Shown here: positions 1 to 6,644 of the stretch, one piece after another
How positions within the stretch are numbered: the first letter of the stretch is position 1
How the letters are laid out: each line of letters begins with the position of its first letter
NCBI GenBank assembly: GCA_019358875.1
Contig: JAHHIF010000061.1
Span: 1 to 49,032, forward strand
Direction: 5' to 3'
Source: Symplocastrum torsivum CPER-KK1
GTDB lineage: Bacteria; Cyanobacteriota; Cyanobacteriia; Cyanobacteriales; Coleofasciculaceae
Length of the DNA: 49,032 nt
Program-made: the position numbers and the translations under genes
Notes under the pieces: generated by a model
Database searches by the model: none
What the model was told of the DNA's origin: nothing
The model's input: the letters and a program-made list of their open reading frames with translations, nothing else

Positions 1-81
1 TGTTTAGCTCGTTCGTATTTCATCAGTTTTCCTTATGAATCTGTCGTGGTGAGCGCAGAAAACGGGTGAGCGATCGCCTAA

Positions 82-255
82 TTTCAGACCTCATATTACC
101 CCAGCGACGACTTTTGCAAGAGGTCTATTGGTGATCGCCTCATAATTAGTGACACTACTGTCAAGTTCCATATGAATAATGCTCTCAAAAAGCTCAAAGC
201 GCAAACTTGTTATCAGGCACTCCATCATGCGATCGTAAATGACTCGATTCAGTAG
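82..255 (+). pseudogene. LuxR-type HTH domain remnant
   Basis: After an in-frame stop at 79-81 the forward frame reads about 57 codons to the TAG at 253-255. Its second half matches the C-terminal helix-turn-helix of LuxR/NarL regulators: the segment ISDTTVKFHMNNALKKL is the usual recognition-helix signature, followed by a typical last helix. No receiver or sensor domain precedes it and there is no plausible start codon before the internal ATG at 172. I read it as the decayed 3' end of a regulator gene. A short single-domain protein from ATG 172 would lack the first HTH helix, so function is unlikely. The family call rests on a short match. Confidence 0.5.
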
Positions 256-268
256 TTTAGCTGCCACG

Positions 269-360
269 GTCAGCAGCGGTAGCTAACCTGGAACACCCAA
301 CAGATAACTTCTATGCAGTTGGGTGCAGCGATTTGTTAGGTTGCTGACTGCGCTGTTTGA
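269..360. repeat. Palindromic intergenic repeat invading the antitoxin 3' end
   Basis: A perfect 8-bp inverted repeat CACCCAAC (294-301) / GTTGGGTG (318-325) with a 16-nt loop is nested inside a longer imperfect palindrome (about 270-288 pairing with 343-358). The element overlaps the end of the antitoxin gene, which reads through it and ends in the residues SLHPTA. I recall that this C-terminal string recurs on unrelated cyanobacterial proteins, which would fit a dispersed REP-like element carrying a stop codon. Only one copy is visible here. Confidence 0.5.
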
Positions 361-502
361 TGGGTTTTGAGATGATCTGTCTTCCACTTTCAGCCTGCCT
401 CTTCCGCAAATCATTACAAATTGCTTGTAAATCGTAGTTAAAAGACTTTGCGTGTTCTTCCCGAATTGTGTAAATCTCTTCGAGAACTTCATCCTTCCAC
501 AT
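311..502 (-). CDS. Putative antitoxin partner of the PIN toxin
   Basis: A 63-residue acidic/basic helical protein starting MWKDEVLEEIYTIREEHA, the pattern of small antitoxins paired with cyanobacterial VapC-like PIN proteins. It lies 2 nt downstream of the toxin gene, so the order is toxin first, the reverse of most VapBC pairs. The core similarity seems to stop near residue 48. The last 15 or so residues are encoded by the palindromic repeat (269-360), so the natural C terminus has probably been replaced. A 69-residue frame ending further left overlaps it and is not supported. Family assignment is from remembered sequence pattern. Confidence 0.6.
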   Translation of the reverse strand: MWKDEVLEEIYTIREEHAKSFNYDLQAICNDLRKRQAESGRQIISKPIKQRSQQPNKSLHPTA

Positions 503-504
503 TT

Positions 505-978
505 CTACTCTCCCATTAGCTCATAGGGCGTACAAATAGTTGGTAGTTCGTATCCAGCATCATTGCTGAGTTGCAGCAGTTTCTTCTGGATTTGAGCATT
601 AGCAATATGCCTACAGTTCCACGTTAACAGATAGTCCAAGCCGTAAACTGTAGCCACTGCAATGTGGAGTGCATCATCAGCCGCTTTAGGCGGAAGACTG
701 CTCTTGGTAAGAAACTGGGCTGCTAGATCCTGGACAGCTTCATTGACTGCAAGCAGTGAAAAGTCCTGCAAAATCTCAAGTCGCCTGGTTGCTATTTCTG
801 CATCGCCCCGTGCCACCTCATCCAAAACCACTTGAGAGATATAAAGAGTGAACTGACTGCGGCGAGTACCCCACCATTCCCGTGTAGCCTCTGCGTTAGC
901 CATGAGAATCAGGTTATTGCTGGGTCTGATAGTGAGATACCCAACTATGCTGGTTTCGATGTAAACAGTTTCACTCAT
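505..978 (-). CDS. PIN-domain (VapC-like) toxin
   Basis: 157 residues, the full length of a single PIN domain, a Mg2+-dependent RNase fold used by type II toxins. The first strand reads VYIETSIVGYL, with Glu where VapC usually has Asp. The second acidic cluster is KAADDALHIAVA, and the final strand is YLLTWNCRHIAN. These are the usual positions of the metal-binding acids. It is transcribed leftwards and is followed after 2 nt by the small antitoxin gene. The E-for-D change is common in this subfamily and does not by itself suggest inactivity. The RNA target cannot be read from sequence. Confidence 0.8.
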   Translation of the reverse strand: MSETVYIETSIVGYLTIRPSNNLILMANAEATREWWGTRRSQFTLYISQVVLDEVARGDAEIATRRLEILQDFSLLAVNEAVQDLAAQFLTKSSLPPKAADDALHIAVATVYGLDYLLTWNCRHIANAQIQKKLLQLSNDAGYELPTICTPYELMGE

Positions 979-1104
979 GCAGGATTAGTTCATTGGCAAG
1001 CTCAACATTACAGTAATCATGAGATACACGCCCATTAGAACAATCATCAACTGTAACAGAAACCAGAATTGTCTCACCCTGCGATCGCCCTATCAAAAAA
1101 ATCC

Positions 1105-1248
1105 ACAACCTATCGATTTAGATAGTGATTGATGGCTGGTTGACAGAGTTTTAGACAACACGATCGCTAATCCCTGTCTTATTGTTAGACTTAAACCTTT
1201 CGTATTAACAGATACAAAACACCTTCTCTGCTACCACTTAATCTTGCA
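1105..1248 (+). promoter_or_regulatory. NtcA-activated promoter of the flavin oxidoreductase gene (copy 1)
   Basis: GTATTAACAGATAC at 1202-1215 fits the NtcA consensus GTA-N8-TAC. Exactly 23 nt later TAATCT (1239-1244) fits the -10 form TAN3T, the spacing of class II NtcA-activated promoters. The predicted start of transcription is near 1251, giving a leader of about 30 nt. Upstream lie the inverted repeats CTATC-N6-GATAG (1110-1125) and GTCTTATTGTTAGAC (1176-1190). The whole block recurs at 2574-2718 with one 1-nt length difference. Confidence 0.85.
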
Positions 1249-1280
1249 AACATTGAAGCAAGCAAGCGAGAAGGGAGCCA

Positions 1281-2564
1281 ATGAAAAACCACTATTCCGT
1301 CATTATTGTAGGTGGTGGTCAAGCGGGTCTGTCCATGAGCTATTGCTTAAAGGAGAGAGGCTTTGACCATATCGTTTTTGAAAAAAATAGGATTGGACAT
1401 TCATGGCGCTCAAAACGTTGGGATTCCTTTTGCTTGGTAACACCCAATTGGCAATGCAAGCTCCCTGGATATCACTACCCAGGAGATAACCCTAACGGTT
1501 TTATGCAAAAGGATGAAATCGTAAAATACATCGAACATTATGCTAAATCATTTGACCCTCCTGTAAAGGAAGGCGTGGAAGTGTCAAAAGTTCGGAAGAG
1601 CCGTTCTCAGGATGTCTTTGAATTAACGACTTCTATTGGAGACTATACAGCGGATCAAGTGGTAATTGCTGCGGGGAGCTACCACATTCCCAAGATACCA
1701 AAAATCGCTGAAAGGCTTCCTGAACATATTGTGCAAATCCACTCATCTGAATACAAAAACCCAGAGTCTTTACCTGACAAGAGCGTATTAGTTGTGGGAA
1801 CCGGACAATCCGGTTGTCAGATTGCAGAGGATTTGCACCTTGCAGGTAAAAAAGTCCATTTATGTGTAGGAAGTGCCCCGCGATCGCCACGCCGATATCG
1901 TGGGAAAGATGTTGTCGATTGGTTAGACCAAATGGGGTACTACGATTTGTCAATCGACGAACATCCCCAGAAAGAGAAAGCTAGAACCAATACTAATCAC
2001 TATGTTACAGGTCGCGATGGTGGGCGTGAGATCGATCTGCGGCAGTTTTCTCTAGAGGGTATGCAACTGTATGGAAGGTTAAAGACTATTAGCAGTAGTC
2101 ATCTTGAATTTTGGGACGACCTGAAGCAAAATTTGGATCGAGCGGATGCGGTTGCTAATAACATCAAGAAAAGCATTGATGCATTCATTGAAAAAAATCA
2201 AATAGAAGCACCTACAGAACCGACTTACAAACCCGTTTGGGAGCCAGATGAAGCATTTCTGAAGCTTGATTATGAAAAGGCGAATATAGGCGGTGTTGTT
2301 TGGTCTACTGGGTATCAGCCCGATTTTAGTTGGATTGAGGTTCCGGTGTTTGATGGCAAGGGGTATCCTGGTCACGATCGCGGTGTAACAGGTGTGCAAG
2401 GATTGTACTTCTTGGGACTTCCGTGGTTGTATACGTGGGGTTCAGGACGGTTTTCGGGAGTCGCACGGGATGCTACTTACTTGGCTGATTACATTACAGC
2501 GAGGAAGAAAGTATCGTATTCGGGCGCTTGGAGCATCGTCAATGAATATTTACTGGGGTCGTAG
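1281..2564 (+). CDS. MSMEG_0569-family flavin-dependent oxidoreductase
   Basis: A 427-residue class B-type flavoprotein monooxygenase. The N-terminal FAD-binding motif is G11-G13-G16 in VIIVGGGQAG, and a second dinucleotide motif for NAD(P)H is G173-G175-G178 in VVGTGQSG. It closely follows the family that travels with nit1 clusters in mycobacteria and cyanobacteria. ATG 1281 has a purine-rich ribosome site (AAGGGAG) about 7 nt upstream. It has its own NtcA promoter and is separated from the rest of the cluster by a second copy of that promoter, so it may be expressed as a single-gene unit. It presumably oxidises a cluster intermediate. The substrate is not known from sequence. Confidence 0.88.
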   Translation: MKNHYSVIIVGGGQAGLSMSYCLKERGFDHIVFEKNRIGHSWRSKRWDSFCLVTPNWQCKLPGYHYPGDNPNGFMQKDEIVKYIEHYAKSFDPPVKEGVEVSKVRKSRSQDVFELTTSIGDYTADQVVIAAGSYHIPKIPKIAERLPEHIVQIHSSEYKNPESLPDKSVLVVGTGQSGCQIAEDLHLAGKKVHLCVGSAPRSPRRYRGKDVVDWLDQMGYYDLSIDEHPQKEKARTNTNHYVTGRDGGREIDLRQFSLEGMQLYGRLKTISSSHLEFWDDLKQNLDRADAVANNIKKSIDAFIEKNQIEAPTEPTYKPVWEPDEAFLKLDYEKANIGGVVWSTGYQPDFSWIEVPVFDGKGYPGHDRGVTGVQGLYFLGLPWLYTWGSGRFSGVARDATYLADYITARKKVSYSGAWSIVNEYLLGS

Positions 2565-2573
2565 TAACGAGCA

Positions 2574-2718
2574 ACAACCTATCGATTTAGATAGGTACTT
2601 GGTGATAGTTTGAGATCGTTTTAGATATTGCGATCGCTACCCCTAGTCTTATTGTTAGACCTAAAAGTTTCGTAGTGAAAGATACAAATCGCTTTATCTG
2701 CCAGCACTTAATCTGGCA
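2574..2718 (+). promoter_or_regulatory. NtcA-activated promoter of the main nit1 operon (copy 2)
   Basis: GTAGTGAAAGATAC at 2672-2685 is GTA-N8-TAC, and 23 nt later TAATCT at 2709-2714 is the -10 box, the same geometry as copy 1. CCTATC-N6-GATAGG (2578-2595) and GTCTTATTGTTAGAC (2646-2660) are also repeated at the same distances. The block starts 10 nt after the stop of the upstream gene. Predicted transcription starts near 2721, leaving a leader of about 125 nt before ATG 2847, much longer than in copy 1. Confidence 0.87.
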
Positions 2719-2846
2719 GCACAACATAAGTTTGCTAAGTGTTCATCCTTCATCAGCTAGGTGATTTAAGGATTTTAGTAGCTACAAATCAGTTCTTAAT
2801 CCACTATTAAACGTTCCAATTTTCAACGAATAATAAGGAGAAAATC

Positions 2847-3329
2847 ATGCCTGAAGTAACCACTCCCGCTCATAAAGCTGGTGATTTCTTTGTTGATTAC
2901 GAAGAGAAAGTTTTCCCGGATGTCAAAGCAGAACCCGGTGAGAAAGCGCTTGTTACATTTCACACCGTTGCGTTTGAAGGGTCAATTGGTCTAGTGAATT
3001 TATTGCAAGCAACTCGCTTGCTCCGTAAGGGATTTGAAACTTCGGTTCTGCTGTACGGGCCAGGGATAACGCTGGGTATTCAACGAGGCTTTCCCAAAAT
3101 TGGTGATGAGCCATTTCCTGGTCAGCAAAACTTTAACAACCAGATTAGCAAGTTTATTTCTGAGGGTGGCAAAGTCTATGCTTGTCGCTTTTCTATGCAA
3201 GCACTTTACGGTCACGGCGAACCTTCTCTCATCCCTGGCATCCGCCCAATCAATCCCCTTGATGTGCTGGATTTGATGCTAATGCACCGTAAAGAAGGTG
3301 CCTTCATTCTGGATACTTGGACGGTGTAA
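2847..3329 (+). CDS. MSMEG_0572/Sll0783-family nitrogen starvation protein
   Basis: A 160-residue protein matching the Sll0783 family throughout, including the segments EKALVTFHTVAFEGSIGLV and the closing DLMLMHRKEGAFILDTW. The family is the marker of nit1 clusters. In Synechocystis PCC 6803, sll0783 is strongly induced by nitrogen starvation and is needed for normal polyhydroxybutyrate accumulation, but its biochemical role is unknown. The fold has a DsrE-like look, which is inference. A strong ribosome site AAGGAG (2835-2840) precedes ATG 2847. It is the first gene of an eight-gene run behind NtcA promoter copy 2. Confidence 0.92.
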   Translation: MPEVTTPAHKAGDFFVDYEEKVFPDVKAEPGEKALVTFHTVAFEGSIGLVNLLQATRLLRKGFETSVLLYGPGITLGIQRGFPKIGDEPFPGQQNFNNQISKFISEGGKVYACRFSMQALYGHGEPSLIPGIRPINPLDVLDLMLMHRKEGAFILDTWTV

Positions 3330-3334
3330 GAGTT

Positions 3335-3488
3335 GGTAGGGGGTAGGTGTTAGATGGTAGATTTACAGGCTTTATCAGGAGCAGAATCTACCCAAAATCC
3401 TAATCTTTCCCAGCCAGTGCTGTAGCTTCTTCCCTAAAACCTATTCCCTGCTACCTACCCCCTAAAACCTACCTCCTACCACCTAATG
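3335..3488. repeat. STRR heptamer repeat, inverted pair, ending in the nitrilase start codon
   Basis: Eight in-phase heptamers of the form CCTANNN or near it run from 3433 to 3488; the last unit is CCTAATG, whose ATG is the nitrilase start. At 3335-3362 four heptamers of the complementary form (GGTAGGG, GGTAGGT, GTTAGAT, GGTAGAT) stand in opposite orientation. TAGGGGGTAGGT (3337-3348) and ACCTACCCCCTA (3453-3464) are perfect 12-bp complements, so the gap can fold back. It resembles the short tandemly repeated repetitive sequences of filamentous cyanobacteria. Confidence 0.8.
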
Positions 3489-4496
3489 ATGGATTACTCA
3501 CGTACAGTCCGAGCGGCAGCAGTACAAATCAGCCCAGTTTTGTTCAGTCGGGATGGGACGACTGAGAAGGTATTGCAGGCGATCGCAAAAGCTGCCAAAG
3601 AAGGTGCCCAACTGATCGTTTTCCCTGAAACCTTCATCCCCTACTATCCCTACTTTTCCTTTGTGCAGCCTCCCGTATTGATGGGCAAGGAACATATGCG
3701 GCTTTATGAAGAAGCTGTAACCGTTCCGGGTCCAGTATCTGATGCCGTAAGTAGAGCCGCCCGCTCTTATGGAATTGTGGTGGTGCTGGGGGTGAATGAG
3801 CGAGATAATGGTTCGCTCTACAACACCCAACTAATCTTTGACGCGGATGGCACCCTGCTATTGAAGCGGCGCAAGATTACGCCAACCTACCATGAGCGAA
3901 TGGTTTGGGGGCAGGGAGACGGTTCTGGTTTGAAGGTTTTAGATACGGCTGTTGGTAAGCTGGGTGCCTTAGCTTGCTGGGAACACTATAACCCCCTAGC
4001 TCGATTTGCCTTAATGGCGCAGCACGAACAAATTCACTGTGCTCAATTCCCTGGTTCGCTGGTTGGACAGATTTTTACTGACCAGATTGAGGTAACTATC
4101 CGCCATCATGCACTCGAATCCGGCTGTTTTGTGGTGAATGCGACAGGTTGGCTGTCTCCAGAGCAGGTTGGACAAATTACCTCCGATGAAAAATTGCAGC
4201 GAGTGTTGAGTGGTGGCTGCAATACGGCAATTATTGGGCCTGAAGGAAATCACTTGTGTACACCCATTACAGAAGGTGAGGGAATCGCGATCGCAGATTT
4301 GGATTTCTCCCTGATTACCAAACGCAAGCGAATGATGGATTCTGTTGGTCACTATTCTCGCCCCGATTTATTGCAATTGCGGGTTAACTTAGATGCCCAA
4401 AACGTGATGGAAGTAGCAGATGGCATTCAGGCAACGGATGAAACAATTGACCCATACCTACAACCTACTCCCTACTCCCTACCACCTACTCCCTAA
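3486..4496 (+). CDS. Nit1-type nitrilase (Nit6803/MSMEG family)
   Basis: 336 residues of the carbon-nitrogen hydrolase superfamily with the intact catalytic triad E48 (VFPETF), K130 (RRKITPTYHER) and C164 (GALACWEH). It hydrolyses nitriles to acids and ammonia; relatives in nit1C clusters of pseudomonads serve cyanide assimilation. The natural substrate here is unknown. The start is ATG 3486, or the adjacent ATG 3489; no Shine-Dalgarno sequence is visible because the upstream gap is an STRR repeat. The last 12 or so residues (from LQPTPYSLPPTP) are encoded by a second STRR block, so the C terminus is a repeat-derived extension. It overlaps the next gene by one base (TAATG). Confidence 0.93.
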   Translation: MMDYSRTVRAAAVQISPVLFSRDGTTEKVLQAIAKAAKEGAQLIVFPETFIPYYPYFSFVQPPVLMGKEHMRLYEEAVTVPGPVSDAVSRAARSYGIVVVLGVNERDNGSLYNTQLIFDADGTLLLKRRKITPTYHERMVWGQGDGSGLKVLDTAVGKLGALACWEHYNPLARFALMAQHEQIHCAQFPGSLVGQIFTDQIEVTIRHHALESGCFVVNATGWLSPEQVGQITSDEKLQRVLSGGCNTAIIGPEGNHLCTPITEGEGIAIADLDFSLITKRKRMMDSVGHYSRPDLLQLRVNLDAQNVMEVADGIQATDETIDPYLQPTPYSLPPTP

Positions 4497-4498
4497 TG
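4457..4498 (+). repeat. STRR heptamer repeat across the nitrilase end and next start
   Basis: Six in-phase heptamers: CCTACAA, CCTACTC, CCTACTC, CCTACCA, CCTACTC and CCTAATG. The last unit holds both the nitrilase stop (TAA, 4494-4496) and the ATG of the next gene. This is the same unit family and the same terminal CCTAATG as at 3433-3488. Confidence 0.85.
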
Positions 4499-4930
4499 GA
4501 AACAAAACCCCCCTTACCGCCATTTACCCTTGAAACTGCTCTCATCAAAGTTCAAGCAGCAGAGGATGCGTGGAACACTCGCGATCCACAGAAAGTTGCC
4601 TTAGCCTACACAGAGGATTCCCAGTGGCGAAATCGAGCCGAATTTTTCAGTGGACGTGAAGCGATCGCAGCTTTTCTGCAACGTAAGTGGGCTAAAGAGT
4701 TAGATTATCGTCTCAAAAAAGAACTTTGGAGCTTCACCGACAACCGCATCTCTGTGCGCTTTGAGTATGAATGGCACGATGATTCTGGCTACTGGTATCG
4801 CGCTTATGGCAATGAACAATGGGAGTTTGCCGAGAACGGTTTGATGCAAAGGCGAGAAGCCAGCATTAACGATGTTCCCATTCAAGAGTCTGAAAGAAAG
4901 TTTCGATGGGAGCGTAAACCCGCTTTATGA
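4496..4930 (+). CDS. NTF2-like DUF1348 protein
   Basis: A 144-residue cone-shaped NTF2-fold protein of the DUF1348 type. Recognisable segments are EDAWNTRDPQKVALAYTEDSQWRNR near residue 25, the W/Y-rich sheet YEWHDDSGYWYRAYGNEQWEF and the closing NDVPI. NTF2-like proteins bind or isomerise small hydrophobic molecules; the DUF1348 role is unknown. It is wedged between nitrilase and radical SAM genes with TAATG and ATGA overlaps at its two ends, so it is translated with them. I do not recall it as a core member of nit1 clusters, so it may be an added tailoring enzyme or binding protein. Its start codon lies in the STRR repeat and has no ribosome site. Confidence 0.85.
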   Translation: METKPPLPPFTLETALIKVQAAEDAWNTRDPQKVALAYTEDSQWRNRAEFFSGREAIAAFLQRKWAKELDYRLKKELWSFTDNRISVRFEYEWHDDSGYWYRAYGNEQWEFAENGLMQRREASINDVPIQESERKFRWERKPAL

Positions 4931-6042
4931 ACAAGCAACAGTTAATCGTAGAGCTTCAAACTCATGGACTGAAGCTAGTTGAGCATGAAATTGGAGCAGC
5001 AGGACGAAAAGGTGGGGCAGGCCCTTCCGATCACAAAGCTGTAACCGTGGATGGCACGACGGTAATGGTGCCGATTTACAACAGCCCAGCCGCTCAGTCG
5101 CCTTACACGGTTGGGATTGACAAAACAACCAACCAAATGCTAGTGCAATTGGATCGAGAAGCGATTGACTCTGCCACCGCGCCAAGCGTGATCGCATCCA
5201 TCAATTTTCCCCATCAACCCAAGTTCTACAGCCTAACTACGGCTGACGGCATTTCTTACAGTCAAATTGCTTTGTTGCACAGTCGAAATGTTTTAGCGAC
5301 AACTGTTCTGCAAACCTGTATGCGTTACAGCGATACAGAGAACTCTTGCCAGTTTTGCGCCATTGGACAATCGCTGGCAGCAGGTAGAACCATTGCCCGG
5401 AAAACCCCCGCTCAACTGGCTGAAGTTGCAGAAGCAGCCGTGCGACTGGATGGAGTGAAGCAAATGGTGATGACAACTGGAACACCAAATACAAGCGATC
5501 GCGGTGCAGCTTATCTGACAGAATGTGCCAAAGCAATTAAAGCCAGAGTAGACCTTCCGATTCAAGCGCAGTGCGAACCGCCTGATGATTTCATTTGGTT
5601 CGATCGCATGAAAGCGGCAGGAATTGACACTTTAGGAATGCATCTGGAAGCGGCTGACCCCCAAGTTCGATCAAAAATTATGCCGGGTAAAGCAACAGTG
5701 CCTGTGGAGTATTACTTTGAGGCATTTGCCGCAGCAGTCAAGGTTTTCGGTTGGGGACAGGTGAATACCTATTTACTAGCAGGGTTGGGAGATAGCTTAG
5801 AGACACTGTTGGAGGTTTGCGATCGCCTGATTCAAATCGGCGTTTATCCCTTCGTTGTACCCTTTGTTCCCATCACAGGAACACCACTAGCCAATCATCC
5901 TGCCCCTAAGAGCGAGTTTATGTTTACCCTCTATGAGCAAGTGGGTGCCATGTTAAAGCAGGCAGGAATGTCATCGGAGGAAATCAAAGCAGGTTGTGCC
6001 AAATGTGGTGCTTGCTCTGCTCTTTCCAACTTTGAAACGTAA
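4927..6042 (+). CDS. MSMEG_0568-family radical SAM protein
   Basis: 371 residues. The cluster-binding cysteines are C131, C141 and C144 (CMRYSDTENSCQFC), a CX9CX2C pattern instead of the usual CX3CX2C. The rest looks like a radical SAM barrel (VNTYLLAGLGDS, PFVPITGTPLANHP). A second group of cysteines, CAKCGAC, stands at the extreme C terminus and could hold an auxiliary cluster. The reaction is unknown; in the nit1 pathway it is the likely carbon-skeleton or radical chemistry step. It begins inside the stop of the DUF1348 gene (ATGA). A strong palindrome follows its stop at 6049. Confidence 0.9.
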   Translation: MNKQQLIVELQTHGLKLVEHEIGAAGRKGGAGPSDHKAVTVDGTTVMVPIYNSPAAQSPYTVGIDKTTNQMLVQLDREAIDSATAPSVIASINFPHQPKFYSLTTADGISYSQIALLHSRNVLATTVLQTCMRYSDTENSCQFCAIGQSLAAGRTIARKTPAQLAEVAEAAVRLDGVKQMVMTTGTPNTSDRGAAYLTECAKAIKARVDLPIQAQCEPPDDFIWFDRMKAAGIDTLGMHLEAADPQVRSKIMPGKATVPVEYYFEAFAAAVKVFGWGQVNTYLLAGLGDSLETLLEVCDRLIQIGVYPFVVPFVPITGTPLANHPAPKSEFMFTLYEQVGAMLKQAGMSSEEIKAGCAKCGACSALSNFET

Positions 6043-6048
6043 ACCCAA

Positions 6049-6079
6049 GATCCCCGACTTCTTTAAGAAGTCGGGGGTC
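6049..6079. repeat. Perfect 12-bp palindrome inside the nit1 operon
   Basis: CCCCGACTTCTT (6052-6063) pairs perfectly with AAGAAGTCGGGG (6065-6076), nearly without loop, and outer bases extend it. No U-tract follows (the next bases are TCTGAACAG) and the next gene of the cluster starts 38 nt on, so it is more likely a dispersed palindromic repeat, an mRNA-stabilising stem or a partial attenuator than a full terminator. Confidence 0.7.
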
Positions 6080-6116
6080 TGAACAGCCCAAGTTTTTAAC
6101 TCAATTCGCCATTTCA

Positions 6117-6644
6117 ATGAAGACTTACCAATTCAAACTGGCAACACATTCTCAGGAAATTGCTGCTTACTTTGCGCTTCGTCGCTCCATCTTTGCTGAA
6201 GAACAACAACTATTTCAGGGAGATGATGTTGATGAAATTGACAAAATTGCATATCCCATTGTGGCGATTTCCCAAAGGGAAGGCTCCGCGATCGCAACTG
6301 ACATCAATAAAGTAGTCGGAGTTGTGCGAATCTATGAAGTTGAACCAGGCATCTGGTATGGTGGCAGATTGGGCACGCACCCGGACTATCGCAGAGGCTG
6401 GCAAATCGGCAAAGGCTTGATTTACAAAGCGGTCACTACAGCAAATACTTGGGGTTGCAAACAGTTTTTAGCAACGGTGCAATTACAAAATGTGCGCTTT
6501 TTTCAGCGACTTCACTGGGAGACGATGGAGGAGATCGTAATTTGCGATCGCCCTCATCACCTGATGGAAGCTGACCTAAATTACTATCCCCCTGGAACCG
6601 AATCACGTCCTGTTCTCCCCCTTCAGGCAAGAGAGGCATCCTGA
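6117..6644 (+). CDS. MSMEG_0567/Sll0786-family GNAT N-acetyltransferase
   Basis: 175 residues with the GNAT fold: the acetyl-CoA loop region reads GRLGTHPDYRRGWQIGKGLI around residues 83-101, followed by the helix YKAVTTANTWGCKQFLATVQ. The first 30 residues (ALRRSIFAEEQQLFQGDDVDE) match the family, which is always nit1-linked. It probably acylates an amine made in the pathway; the substrate is unknown. It stands 74 nt after the radical SAM gene, behind a palindrome, and overlaps the next gene by one base (TGATG), so the two are translationally coupled. Confidence 0.9.
   Translation: MKTYQFKLATHSQEIAAYFALRRSIFAEEQQLFQGDDVDEIDKIAYPIVAISQREGSAIATDINKVVGVVRIYEVEPGIWYGGRLGTHPDYRRGWQIGKGLIYKAVTTANTWGCKQFLATVQLQNVRFFQRLHWETMEEIVICDRPHHLMEADLNYYPPGTESRPVLPLQAREAS

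Noticed and set aside
1633..2399. Two antisense frames of 106 codons
   Set aside because: Shadows of the flavin oxidoreductase gene; no start signals or domain features.
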